A program made the translations under genes and the position numbers. A DNA stretch of 64,000 bases from Streptomyces fumigatiscleroticus (lineage in GTDB: Bacteria; Actinomycetota; Actinomycetes; Streptomycetales; Streptomycetaceae), in assembly GCF_014647975.1 (NCBI RefSeq), contig NZ_BMQF01000023.1, positions 1 to 64,000 on the forward strand, read 5' to 3'. Of this stretch, positions 48,927-57,471 are shown one piece after another (position 1 is the first letter of the stretch; each line of letters begins with the position of its first letter). Under the pieces are notes generated by a model, which saw only the letters and a list, made by a program, of their open reading frames with translations, made no database searches and was not told the origin of the DNA.

Positions 48927-50111
48927 GTGAACCGCGACCGATCCGTTTCGCTGATGTCCCTGGGGCACGCCTGCGTCGACGTCCACCAGGGTGCCGTGGC
49001 CGCCCTGGTGCCGTTCTTCGTCGCCGAGCGTGCCTTCACCTATGCCGCCGCCTCGGGTGTCGTCCTGGCCGCCTCCCTGCTGTCGTCGCTGGTGCAGCCG
49101 CTGTTCGGGGCGCTCACCGACCGCCGGGCGATGCCGTGGCTGCTGCCGCTGAGCGCGCTGACCGCCGGCGCCGGTCTCGCCCTGTGCGGGGTCACCGGCT
49201 CCTACGCGCTCACCCTGGCGGCGGCCGCCGTCTCGGGCGTCGGCGTGGCCGCCTGGCATCCGGAGGCCGCGCGGGCCGCGCGCGCCGCCGCCCGCGACAG
49301 CCACAGGGCGATGGGCTGGTTCTCGCTGGGCGGCAACGTGGGGTTCGCGCTGGCGCCGCCGCTGGTCACCGCCGTCGTCGCCACCGGCGGGCTGCGCGCC
49401 ACTCCCCTGCTGGCCGGGCCGGCCCTCGCGGGGGCGGTGCTCTGCGCGGCGGCCGTGCGCTCGTCCGGTGCCCGGAGGCCGAAGGACCGTACGGCCGAGA
49501 TGGCCGGGTCCGACGACTGGGCATCCTTCCTCCGCCTCTCCGGTGCCGTGGTCTGCCGGTCGGTGGTCTTCGTGGGGCTGAGCGCGTTCGTCTCGCTGTA
49601 TGTCCGGGAGCGGACCGGCGGCGGCGAGACGGCCGGCGGTGCCGCGCTGTTCGTGCTCTACGCGGGCGGTGCGGTGGGCACGGTGGCCGGGGGCCGGCTG
49701 GCCGACCGGTACGGGCGGTTGGCGGTGGTGCGGTGGTCGTACACCCTGACGGTCGCCGCGGTCGCCGGGGTGGTGCTGGTGCCCGGGCCGGCGGTGTACC
49801 TGTGCGTGGCCCTGACGTCGGCGGGGCTGTACGTGCCCTTCTCGCTCCACATCACGCTGGGGCAGGACTTCCTGCCCCGGCGGATGGGCACGGCGAGCGG
49901 GGTCACGCTGGGCCTGGCCGTGAGCGTCGGCGGTCTCGCCGCGCCCGCGATCGGGGCGCTGGCCGACGCCACGTCCCTGCGGACGGCGCTGCTGCCGCTG
50001 GTGGCGCTGCCCGCCGTGGGACGGCTGCTGCTGTGCGGTCTGCGCGAGCCGGTGCCGCCCGGGGCGCCGGTCTTGGGGGGCGGCGGGTCGCGCGGCGCCG
50101 CTGTGCGGTGA
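48927..50111 (+). CDS. MFS transporter (fosmidomycin-resistance-like)
   Basis: The protein has 394 residues with about 12 membrane helices. SVSLMSLGHACVDVHQGAVA, then PLFGALTDRRAMPWLLPLSA, the MGWFSLGGNVGFALAPPLVT segment, GGRLADRYGRLAVVRWSYTL and GTASGVTLGLAVSVGGLAAP fit the Fsr-like drug exporters. The substrate is unknown. GTG 48927 has GAGGAT about 8 bases upstream. Control by the divergent AraC regulator is likely. Confidence 0.87.
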   Translation: MNRDRSVSLMSLGHACVDVHQGAVAALVPFFVAERAFTYAAASGVVLAASLLSSLVQPLFGALTDRRAMPWLLPLSALTAGAGLALCGVTGSYALTLAAAAVSGVGVAAWHPEAARAARAAARDSHRAMGWFSLGGNVGFALAPPLVTAVVATGGLRATPLLAGPALAGAVLCAAAVRSSGARRPKDRTAEMAGSDDWASFLRLSGAVVCRSVVFVGLSAFVSLYVRERTGGGETAGGAALFVLYAGGAVGTVAGGRLADRYGRLAVVRWSYTLTVAAVAGVVLVPGPAVYLCVALTSAGLYVPFSLHITLGQDFLPRRMGTASGVTLGLAVSVGGLAAPAIGALADATSLRTALLPLVALPAVGRLLLCGLREPVPPGAPVLGGGGSRGAAVR

Positions 50112-50115
50112 GGCG

Positions 50116-50142
50116 GCGGCCCCGGGGTCAGGCCGGGGCCGC
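50116..50142. terminator. Bidirectional hairpin between convergent MFS and MarR genes
   Basis: GCGGCCCCGG (50116-50125) and CCGGGGCCGC (50133-50142) form a perfect 10-bp stem with a 7-base loop that includes the MarR stop codon. Confidence 0.6.
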
Positions 50143-50637
50143 GGTGCGGTCCTCGCCGGTCCCGGCCGCGTGGGCGAGGAAGTCGTCGACCATACGGTGG
50201 AACAGCGTGGCGAGCTGCCGCAGTTCCTCGGGGGACCAGTCGGCCAGGGCCCGTTGCATGCCGCGCGCACCGGTGTGCCGGATCCGTTCCACGGCCTGCC
50301 GCCCGGTGCCCGTCAGCTCGACGCGCTGGGCGCGGCGGTCGCGCGGGTCGGGTACGCGGGTGACGTATCCGGACCGCTCCAGCTGCTGCACCGTACGGGT
50401 GACGTGCGAGGCCTCGACGCCCAGCCGGGCGGCCAGCTCCCCCGGACGCGGCGACTCCGAGTCGGCCACCTGCCGCAGCAGCATCAGGGCGGCCCGGTCC
50501 AGCGGTACGCCCGCCTGGGCGGTCAGCCGGTCGTGCTGCCGGTGACGCATGCTCAGATAGGTGATCCGAGTGAGCGCCCGCTCGATCTCGATCGCTTCCT
50601 GCGACGCCGGGACGTCGGGGGTCGGATGCGTGGACAT
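50128..50637 (-). CDS. MarR family transcriptional regulator
   Basis: The protein has 169 residues. LTAQAGVPLDRAALMLLRQV is followed by the winged helix (PGELAARLGVEASHVTRTVQ, then QLERSGYVTRVPDPRDRRAQ and RVELTGTGRQAV) and a C-terminal dimerisation helix. The ligand is unknown. ATG 50637 is used; an in-frame GTG at 50646 is possible. It lies next to the siderophore permeases but is a separate unit. Confidence 0.9.
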   Translation of the reverse strand: MSTHPTPDVPASQEAIEIERALTRITYLSMRHRQHDRLTAQAGVPLDRAALMLLRQVADSESPRPGELAARLGVEASHVTRTVQQLERSGYVTRVPDPRDRRAQRVELTGTGRQAVERIRHTGARGMQRALADWSPEELRQLATLFHRMVDDFLAHAAGTGEDRTAAPA

Positions 50638-50679
50638 GGGCGTCACTTTACCGTCCGATTACCTGACGAAGGCACGGGG

Positions 50680-51765
50680 TCAGAGCCGGTCCGCCCGGCG
50701 CTCCCCGCGCAGCAGCCACGCCAGATGGGCGCCGCCCGCCACGCCGGTCACCACGCCGACCGGCAGCAGGGCGGAGCCCGTGATCCGCTGGGTGGCCAGA
50801 TCGGCGACGGTCACCAGGACCGCCCCCGTCCACGCGGCGGGCAGGACGTTCGGACCGGCCGCCCGGGTCACCCGGCGGGCCAGCTGGGGCGCGGCCATCG
50901 CCACGAACGGAATGGGCCCGGCGGCGGCGACCGCCATGGCCGTCAGGCCGGTGCCGGCGCAGAGCAGTACCAGCCGGCTGCGCTCGGGGGGCACGCCGAG
51001 CGCGGCGGCGGTGTCGTCGCCCATCTCCAGCATGGTCAGCCGCCGCGCGTACACCAGGACCACCGGGACCAGCACCACCAGGCCCAGCGCGGCGATGCGG
51101 ACCTGGCCGAAGTCCCGGGCGTTGAGCGAGCCGATCATCCAGCTCGCGGCCTGCGCGGCCTTGCCGATGTCGGCGCGTACGTACAGGAAGCCGGTCGCCG
51201 CCTGGAGCACGGCGGAGGCGCCGATGCCGACCAGGACCAGCCGGTAGCCGTGCACGCCGCGCTTGAAGGCCAGCAGATACACGGCGGCCGCGGTGGCGAA
51301 GCCGCCGCACACCGCGCCGATCGCCGTCTGCGGCGCGCCCGCGTCGAGAAGGATGATGGCGACCAGCGCGCCCGCCGAGGCGCCGTTGCCGAATCCGGTG
51401 ATGTCGGGGCTGCCGAGGGGATTGCGGGTCAGCGACTGGAAGACGGCGCCCGCCATGCCCATGGCGAAGCCCACCAGCAGGGCCACCAGGGCGCGCGGCA
51501 GCCGCAGGTCGAACACGATGAACTCGGCGCCGGGCGGGCCGTCTCCGGCCAGCGTGCGCACCACCTGAAGCGGTGACAGCTCGTAGGTCCCGGTGCCGAT
51601 GGCGAGCACCATCGCGCAGGCCGCGACGAGGGCCAGCACGACGCAGACCAACAGGGAGCGGGTGTCGTAGCGCAGGGAGAAGCGGCCGGTGCGCAGCAGA
51701 CCGTGCCGCGGGCCGGCCCGGAACTCCCTGCGGGCACGGGGTCGTTCGTCCTGGACGAGGCTCAC
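50680..51765 (-). CDS. Iron-siderophore ABC permease (FecCD family), second subunit
   Basis: The protein has 361 residues with about nine or ten membrane helices. LRLPRALVALLVGFAMGMAG, then FQSLTRNPLGSPDITGFGNG, LVLVGIGASAVLQAATGFLY and AAAGPIPFVAMAAPQLARRV are conserved motifs of FecCD permeases. It forms the membrane channel for a ferri-siderophore together with the preceding permease. GTG 51765 overlaps that gene's stop as GTGA. The cognate ATPase gene is not in the window. Confidence 0.93.
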   Translation of the reverse strand: MSLVQDERPRARREFRAGPRHGLLRTGRFSLRYDTRSLLVCVVLALVAACAMVLAIGTGTYELSPLQVVRTLAGDGPPGAEFIVFDLRLPRALVALLVGFAMGMAGAVFQSLTRNPLGSPDITGFGNGASAGALVAIILLDAGAPQTAIGAVCGGFATAAAVYLLAFKRGVHGYRLVLVGIGASAVLQAATGFLYVRADIGKAAQAASWMIGSLNARDFGQVRIAALGLVVLVPVVLVYARRLTMLEMGDDTAAALGVPPERSRLVLLCAGTGLTAMAVAAAGPIPFVAMAAPQLARRVTRAAGPNVLPAAWTGAVLVTVADLATQRITGSALLPVGVVTGVAGGAHLAWLLRGERRADRL

Positions 51766-52814
51766 AGCTGCGCCACCTTCCGCTGCCGCACCAGATGGAT
51801 GAAGAGAAGTCCGCCGAGGAAGGCGGTGACCGTGCCCACCTCGATCTCGGACGGCGGCACCACGATCCGGCCGATCACGTCCGAGACGAGCAGCAGGACC
51901 GGCGCGTACAGCGCGCAGTACGGCAGCAGCCGGCGCGGGTCGGGTCCGCAGAAGGCGCGGGCGGCGTGCGGGACCATCAGGCCGATGAAGGCGATCGGGC
52001 CGCACACGGCGGTCGCGCCGCCGCACAGCAGGGTGATGGCGACGACGGACAGCACCCGGGTGCGGCGCACCCGGGTGCCCAGGGCCCGGGCGTGGTCCTC
52101 GCCGAGGGCGATCGCGCCGAGCGGCCGGGCCAGCGCGAAGGCGAGCACGGCGCCGGCCACCAGCAGCGGCAGGGCGGTGAGCAGGAGCGAGGCGTCGCGC
52201 TTGGCGAGGGTGCCGACCGACCAGTACCGCATCTCGTCCAGCGTGCTCAGGTCCCAGAGCTGGAGCCCGTTGACATAGCCGAGCAGGGCCGCGTTGACGG
52301 CGGTTCCGGCCAGCGCGAGCCGGACCGGGGTGGCGTACCGGCCGCCGCCGAGGGCGTTGACCGCGGCGGCGGCGAGCGCGGCTCCGGCCAGGGCGAACCA
52401 CAGGTATCCGGTGAACGAGGTGATGCCCAGCAGGCTGATCGCGGTGACGACGGCGGCGGAGGCACCGGCGTTGACGCCGAGCAGCCCGGGGTCGGCGAGC
52501 GGATTGCGGGTCAGGGTCTGCATGACGGCGCCGCCCAGACCGAGCGCCGCGCCGACGGCCACGCCGATCAGGGTGCGCGGCAGTCTGAGGTCCCTGACGA
52601 TCGAGTCGTTCTCCGTGCCGGAGGGGGAGAACAGCGCCGACCAGACCTGGTCGAGCGGTATCTGCTTGGTCCCCACGGCCAGCGACAGGGCAGCCGCCGC
52701 GATCAGCAGCGCCACGCCGAGCAACAGGCCCGCGGAGCGCAGGGAGGCGCGGGTGCGGGGTTTCTCCGTCCCGTCCGTGCGCCCGGGCGGGGCGGCGGCC
52801 GTCGTGGTGCTCAC
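51762..52814 (-). CDS. Iron-siderophore ABC permease (FecCD family), first subunit
   Basis: The protein has 350 residues. LRLPRTLIGVAVGAALGLGG, AVMQTLTRNPLADPGLLGVN, ALAGTAVNAALLGYVNGLQL and CGPIAFIGLMVPHAARAFCG identify FecCD. It is the first gene of the leftward permease operon, and its leader lies beside the iron box at 52902-52920. GTG 52814 is the chosen start. It is divergent from the esterase gene, so both arms of the locus can be repressed from the same site. Confidence 0.93.
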   Translation of the reverse strand: MSTTTAAAPPGRTDGTEKPRTRASLRSAGLLLGVALLIAAAALSLAVGTKQIPLDQVWSALFSPSGTENDSIVRDLRLPRTLIGVAVGAALGLGGAVMQTLTRNPLADPGLLGVNAGASAAVVTAISLLGITSFTGYLWFALAGAALAAAAVNALGGGRYATPVRLALAGTAVNAALLGYVNGLQLWDLSTLDEMRYWSVGTLAKRDASLLLTALPLLVAGAVLAFALARPLGAIALGEDHARALGTRVRRTRVLSVVAITLLCGGATAVCGPIAFIGLMVPHAARAFCGPDPRRLLPYCALYAPVLLLVSDVIGRIVVPPSEIEVGTVTAFLGGLLFIHLVRQRKVAQL

Positions 52815-52901
52815 GGGGCACCCGCCCCGGGAGCACCGAGTCCGGCCGTCGGCCGACGGAAATCGGCCGCCTCTGCAACACACCATCCGATCAACATGTG
52901 C

Positions 52902-52920
52902 TTAGCTTAGGCTAGCCTAA
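52902..52920. promoter_or_regulatory. DmdR/IdeR-type iron box
   Basis: TTAGCTTAGGCTAGCCTAA is a close match to the 19-bp actinobacterial iron box (TTAGGTTAGGCTCACCTAA type) bound by the iron-loaded DtxR-family repressors DmdR1/IdeR. It lies in the 212-bp region between the divergent permease and esterase genes and should shut off both arms when iron is plentiful. Confidence 0.92.
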
Positions 52921-53026
52921 CCAAAGCATGTTGACGATTTCGTCGACATGCGTCGGCCGCGCATGCCCGGCGACCTGCGCCGCACAGCCGGCCGGCCTGC
53001 CGTCCCAGGCGACGAGAAGAGGAGAG

Positions 53027-54358
53027 ATGCCCGCCACCGTCCCCCGCTCCGCCCCCCGCGGTGCCGCCCCGCCGGACATCCGTCCGGTCCGGGTCACCGG
53101 CCCGCGCGTCGCACGCCTCCTCCAGGAGGCGGACACGGCCGACGACGCCCGGCGCGCCGGTCTGACCGCCGAGTTCTGGGCCGAGGTGGAACGCCTGGGC
53201 ACCCCGCTCGTCGAGGAACTGGCGGGCGAGCCCGGACACCGGGCGGTCACCTTTCTGTGGCGCGGCCACCGCGCCACCCGGCAGGTGCTGTTCCTCGGCA
53301 ACCGCATCACCGACCGCGACCGGCTGGCCGGTTCGCTGCTGGAGCGGGTGCCCGGCACCGACGTCTGGCACCTGGGCCTCAGGCTCCGCGCCGACCACCG
53401 CGGCTCGTACCGCATGGCCGCCGACATCTCGACCGGGCAACCGCCCGCGGATCCGGAGGCGTTGCAGCAGCGGCTGCGGTCGCTGTCCGCGCACGCCGCG
53501 GCCGACCCGCTCAACCGGCACACCATCGCCACCCGCTGGCAGCCGGCCGCCGGCTCGGTCTTCGCCCTCCCGCACGCCCCGGCCCGGTCCTGGGCCGGAC
53601 GGCGGGACAACGTGCCGGCCGGGCGGGTGGAGCGGCACCGGGTGGCCGCCTCCGCGCCGGTCGGCGACCGGGACACCTGGGTCTATCTGCCGCCGGATCA
53701 CGACCGGGACGAGGTGTCACCGCTTCCCGTGGTCGTGCTGTGCGACGGCGACATGTGGTTCGGGCGGCTCGGCCTGGCGGGCACGCTCGACGCGCTGATC
53801 GCCGACGGGGCGCTGCCGCCGCTGGCCGTGCTCGCGCCGGACGCCGTGGACCGCCGGACCCGCTGGCGCGACCTCGGCGGCCGGGAGCCGTTCGTGGCCT
53901 TCCTGGCCGACGAGTTGCTGCCCTGGGCGGCGGGCCGCTGGCCGCTCACCACCGACCCGCGGCGGACCGTCGTCGCCGGTCAGAGCCTGGGCGGTGTGAC
54001 CGCCCTGTACGCGGCCCTGCTGCGCCCCGGCCGGTTCGGCAACGTGCTCGCCCAGTCCGCGTCCCTGTGGTGGCGGCCCGGTCTGCCGCCGCCCAGGGGC
54101 CCCAAACCGCCGGTGTACGGCGCGCCCTGGCTGGTCGGCCGGTACGCCGCCGCCGGCCCGAAGCCCGTCACGGTCCACCTGGACGTCGGGCTGCACGAGG
54201 GCTCCATGGTCGACCACAACCGTGCCCTGTTCCAGGCCCTGCGCACCGCGGGCCACCGGGTCACCTACGACGAGTACAACGGCGGCCACGACTACGCCTG
54301 CTGGCATGTCGCGCTCGCCGACGGCCTGGTCCGTCTGCTGGGCGGTCCGGCCGGCTGA
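53027..54358 (+). CDS. Enterochelin (catecholate siderophore) esterase, Fes-like
   Basis: The protein has 443 residues. The N-terminal ~180 are a Fes-type domain (RAVTFLWRGHRATRQVLFLG with VWHLGLRLRADHRGSYRMA). The C-terminal ~260 are an esterase D-like alpha/beta hydrolase: TWVYLPPDHDRDEV, PLPVVVLCDGDMWF, the nucleophile elbow VVAGQSLGGVTALYAALL, the acidic region VDHNRALFQAL, and the His in YNGGHDYACW. It hydrolyses the trilactone of ferri-enterobactin in the cytoplasm to release iron. ATG 53027 follows AAGAGGAG. It is the first gene to the right of the iron box. Confidence 0.92.
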   Translation: MPATVPRSAPRGAAPPDIRPVRVTGPRVARLLQEADTADDARRAGLTAEFWAEVERLGTPLVEELAGEPGHRAVTFLWRGHRATRQVLFLGNRITDRDRLAGSLLERVPGTDVWHLGLRLRADHRGSYRMAADISTGQPPADPEALQQRLRSLSAHAAADPLNRHTIATRWQPAAGSVFALPHAPARSWAGRRDNVPAGRVERHRVAASAPVGDRDTWVYLPPDHDRDEVSPLPVVVLCDGDMWFGRLGLAGTLDALIADGALPPLAVLAPDAVDRRTRWRDLGGREPFVAFLADELLPWAAGRWPLTTDPRRTVVAGQSLGGVTALYAALLRPGRFGNVLAQSASLWWRPGLPPPRGPKPPVYGAPWLVGRYAAAGPKPVTVHLDVGLHEGSMVDHNRALFQALRTAGHRVTYDEYNGGHDYACWHVALADGLVRLLGGPAG

Positions 54359-54441
54359 CCCGCGCCGCGCCGCCCTCCCGCGCCGGGTCGCGGCAACCGA
54401 CTTATCGTCATGTCCCTTTGTCCACAAGGAGTCTCATCCAC

Positions 54442-55416
54442 ATGTCCTCTGCACGGGCCACCCGCAGAACGGTCCTGACCTCCGCCGCCGCCGTCGTGAC
54501 CGGAGCGCTGCTCCTCACCGGCTGCGGCGACGACGGGAACGACGACGCGGGAGGCCAGGAGTCGAGCACCCGCCAGGTCACCGACGCCACCGGCCGCAAG
54601 GTCGAGGTGCCCGCCGACCCGGCGAAGGTCGTCACGCTGAGCGAGCCCACGCTGGACGCCGCGCTCGCCCTCGGCATCGAGCCGGTCGGCGCCACCGCGG
54701 GCCGCGGACAGCAGGGCGTGTCCACCTATCTCGCCGACAAGGCGAAGAAGGCCCAGGTCGTCGCCACCGTCGCCGAGGCCGACATGGAGAAGCTGGCCGC
54801 CCTCCAGCCCGATCTGATCCTGCTGGACGAGACGACGGCCGTGAAGAGCCAGGTGGCCAAGCTCCAGAAGATCGCCCCGACCGTCGTCACCGCCGAGCTC
54901 AACGAGGACTGGAAGAAGGCGTTCACCGCCACCGCCGACGCGCTGAACAAGAAGTCCGAGGCCGAGAAGATCCTCGCCGGCTTCGACGCCGACGTCGCCG
55001 CCACCGAGAAGAGGCTCGGCGCCAACGCGGGCGCCGTGGTCAGCGTCGTCCGCTGGCAGAACGGGGCGCCGTCGGTGGTCGGCCGGGGCGTGGGCCATGT
55101 CGGCTCCACCCTGACCGCCCTCGGTCTGGACCGGCCCAAGGACCAGCAGGGCGTCGGCACCGGGCACAGCGAACCGGTCAGTCTGGAGAAGCTCTCCACC
55201 ATCGACGGCGACTGGCTGTTCTTCGGCACCCTCGGCACGAAGGCCGACGGCGAGAAGGCGTACGCCGAGGCGGAGAAGGTGGCCAACTTCGGCAAGCTGA
55301 AGGCCGAGCGGGAAGGCCACGTCGTCGTGGTCCAGGGCTCCGCCTGGAACAGCGCCGGCGGACCGCTCGCCGCGCGGATCGTCCTGGACGACCTGACGAA
55401 GGCGCTCGCCCCGTGA
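54442..55416 (+). CDS. Ferri-siderophore-binding lipoprotein (ABC substrate-binding protein)
   Basis: The protein has 324 residues. The signal peptide ends in a lipobox (GALLLTGCGDD; Cys lipidated). RQVTDATGRKVEVPADPAKV, then LDAALALGIEPVGATA, KLAALQPDLILLDETTAV and GHVVVVQGSAWNSAGGPLAA are the usual landmarks of class III (FhuD/BtuF-like) binding proteins. It should capture the ferric catecholate outside the membrane and feed the FecCD permeases encoded on the other arm. ATG 54442 follows AAGGAG. The stop overlaps dhbA as GTGA. Confidence 0.92.
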   Translation: MSSARATRRTVLTSAAAVVTGALLLTGCGDDGNDDAGGQESSTRQVTDATGRKVEVPADPAKVVTLSEPTLDAALALGIEPVGATAGRGQQGVSTYLADKAKKAQVVATVAEADMEKLAALQPDLILLDETTAVKSQVAKLQKIAPTVVTAELNEDWKKAFTATADALNKKSEAEKILAGFDADVAATEKRLGANAGAVVSVVRWQNGAPSVVGRGVGHVGSTLTALGLDRPKDQQGVGTGHSEPVSLEKLSTIDGDWLFFGTLGTKADGEKAYAEAEKVANFGKLKAEREGHVVVVQGSAWNSAGGPLAARIVLDDLTKALAP

Positions 55417-56195
55417 GCGCCTCACTGGCCGGCCGGCTCGCCCTGGTGACGGGGGCGTCCCGCGGCATCGGAGAGGCCGTCGTCACGGCGCTGGCCGAGC
55501 AGGGCGCCCGGGTGGTCGCCACCGACGTGCTGCCCGAGGGCCTTCGGGCGCTCGCCCGCACCCACGGGGACCAGGTCGTCGCCCGCCCGCTGGACGTCAC
55601 CGACTCCGCCGCCGTGGAGTCGCTGGTCGACACCGTCGAGCGCGAACTGGGCCCGCTGGACATCGCCGTCAACGTGGCCGGGATCCTGCGCCACGCGGAC
55701 GTCGCCGAACTCGGCGACGAGGACTGGAGGGCCACCTTCGCGGTCAACACCGACGGCGTGTTCCACGTCTCGCGCGCCACCACCCGCCGGATGGCGGAGC
55801 GCGGACACGGCGCCCTCGTCACCGTCGCCTCCAACGCGGCCGGCATCCCCCGCGCGGGCCTGTCCGCCTACGCCGCCTCCAAGGCCGCCGCCGTGATGTT
55901 CACCAAGTGCCTGGGCCTGGAGGTGGCCGCGCGGGGCGTGCGCTGCAACACCGTCTCCCCCGGTTCCACCCTCACCGACATGCAGCGCGCCCTGTGGACC
56001 GCCGGCGACGAGACCGAGGCGGCCCGGCGCGTGATCGAGGGCGATCTGGCCGCCCACCGCACCGGTATCCCGCTCGGCCGGATCGCCGATCCCGCCGACA
56101 TCGCCGACGCCGTCGTCTTCCTGGTCTCCGACCGCGCCCGTCACATCACGATGCACGACCTGTACGTCGACGGCGGCGCCACCCTGCGGGCCTGA
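55413..56195 (+). CDS. dhbA: 2,3-dihydro-2,3-dihydroxybenzoate dehydrogenase
   Basis: The protein has 260 residues of classical SDR: RLALVTGASRGIGEAVVTAL (NAD fold), DIAVNVAGILRHADV, the catalytic Ser in LVTVASNAAGIP and YAASK in LSAYAASKAAAVMF, then RCNTVSPGSTLTDMQ and HDLYVDGGATL at the end. It oxidises 2,3-dihydro-DHB to 2,3-dihydroxybenzoate, the third step from chorismate. The assignment to EntA/DhbA among SDRs rests on the surrounding genes and the C-terminal HDLYVDGGATL. It is coupled to the binding-protein gene (GTGA). Confidence 0.93.
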   Translation: MSASLAGRLALVTGASRGIGEAVVTALAEQGARVVATDVLPEGLRALARTHGDQVVARPLDVTDSAAVESLVDTVERELGPLDIAVNVAGILRHADVAELGDEDWRATFAVNTDGVFHVSRATTRRMAERGHGALVTVASNAAGIPRAGLSAYAASKAAAVMFTKCLGLEVAARGVRCNTVSPGSTLTDMQRALWTAGDETEAARRVIEGDLAAHRTGIPLGRIADPADIADAVVFLVSDRARHITMHDLYVDGGATLRA

Positions 56196-56274
56196 CCCGG
56201 CCCCGCGGGCCCCGTCCCCCGCGCCCCGCCCGCCGCACGGCCCACCACGAGCCGACCCCCCACTGGAGACAACC

Positions 56275-57471
56275 ATGTCCGTTTCCCTGCGCGAGCCCAC
56301 CGCCGCGCCGGTCTCCCCCGGCGCCGCGACCGCCCTGCTGGAGGCCTACCGCCCCGCCACCGACCGCTTCCTGGCCACGCCCCACCGCACCCTGCTGGGC
56401 CGCGGCACCACCGCCGGGATACCCCACGACCCGCGGCCGCTGACCCGGCGGGTGCGGGAGGTGCTGGACGGGCTGCGCCGTCCGGACGCCCCGCCGCCGG
56501 TCGTGGTCGGCTCGGTGCCCTTCGCCCCGGACGCCCCGCCCGCGCTGGCCGTCCCCGACATGGTGCACTGGGCGCCGCCGCTGCGCGAGGACCCGCTCGT
56601 CGCGCTGCCCGTGCCCGACGATGCGGAGCGGCCCGACTGGCAGGTGCGCGAAGTACCGTCCCCGGAGCGGTACGGCGAGGCGGTCGCCGCCGCCGTGGCC
56701 CGGATGAAGGCCGGGGAGTTCGACAAGGTCGTCCTCGCCCGCACCCTGGAGCTGACCTCCGCGCGCGAGCCCGACCTGCCCGCCATGCTGCGCCGGCTGG
56801 CCCGCCGCGACCCGGCCGGCTACACCTTCGCCGTCCCCAGCGGCCCGGGCCGCACCCTGATCGGCGCCAGCCCCGAGCTGCTGGTCGCCCGGCAGGGCGG
56901 CCGGCTCACCGCCAACCCGCTGGCCGGGTCGGCGCCGCGCAGCGAGGACCTGGCCAAGGACGTGCGCCGGGCGGCGGCGCTGCTGGAGTCCCCCAAGGAC
57001 CTGCACGAGCACGCCGTCGTCGTGGCCGCCGTACGCGAGGCGCTGACGCCGTTCTGCACCGACCTGGAGGTGCCGCAGCGGCCCACGCTGGTGCGCACCG
57101 CCGCCATGTGGCACCTGTCGACCACGGTCACCGGCGAACTCGCCGACCCGGACGGCGTGACCGCGCTGGACCTGGCGTCCGCGCTGCACCCCACGCCCGC
57201 GGTGTGCGGCACGCCCACGGAGGTGGCCCGCGCCGTCATCGCCGCCTCGGAGCCCTTCGACCGCGGCCCCTACACCGGCATGGTCGGCTGGCAGGACGCG
57301 GACGGCGACGGCGAGTGGGTCGTGACCATCCGCTGCGCCGAGGCCGAGGGGCGGGCGCTGCGCCTGTTCGCCGGGGCCGGTGTGGTCGCCGCGTCCACGC
57401 CGCAGGCCGAGACCGCCGAGACCGCCGCCAAGTTCCGTACGTTCCTGCACGCCGTGGGAGCCGCCCTGTGA
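56275..57471 (+). CDS. dhbC: Isochorismate synthase
   Basis: The protein has 398 residues. The chorismate-utilising fold is clear in its second half: AAVARMKAGEFDKVVLARTL, YTFAVPSGPGRTLIGASPEL, NPLAGSAPRSEDLAKDVRRA, LDLASALHPTPAVCGTPTEV and RGPYTGMVGWQDADGDGEWV. This matches the EntC/DhbC isochorismate synthases rather than salicylate synthases, by length and by the neighbouring isochorismatase. It converts chorismate to isochorismate with Mg2+. A 79-base gap precedes it; no second iron box was seen there. Overlap with dhbE is GTGA. Confidence 0.93.
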   Translation: MSVSLREPTAAPVSPGAATALLEAYRPATDRFLATPHRTLLGRGTTAGIPHDPRPLTRRVREVLDGLRRPDAPPPVVVGSVPFAPDAPPALAVPDMVHWAPPLREDPLVALPVPDDAERPDWQVREVPSPERYGEAVAAAVARMKAGEFDKVVLARTLELTSAREPDLPAMLRRLARRDPAGYTFAVPSGPGRTLIGASPELLVARQGGRLTANPLAGSAPRSEDLAKDVRRAAALLESPKDLHEHAVVVAAVREALTPFCTDLEVPQRPTLVRTAAMWHLSTTVTGELADPDGVTALDLASALHPTPAVCGTPTEVARAVIAASEPFDRGPYTGMVGWQDADGDGEWVVTIRCAEAEGRALRLFAGAGVVAASTPQAETAETAAKFRTFLHAVGAAL

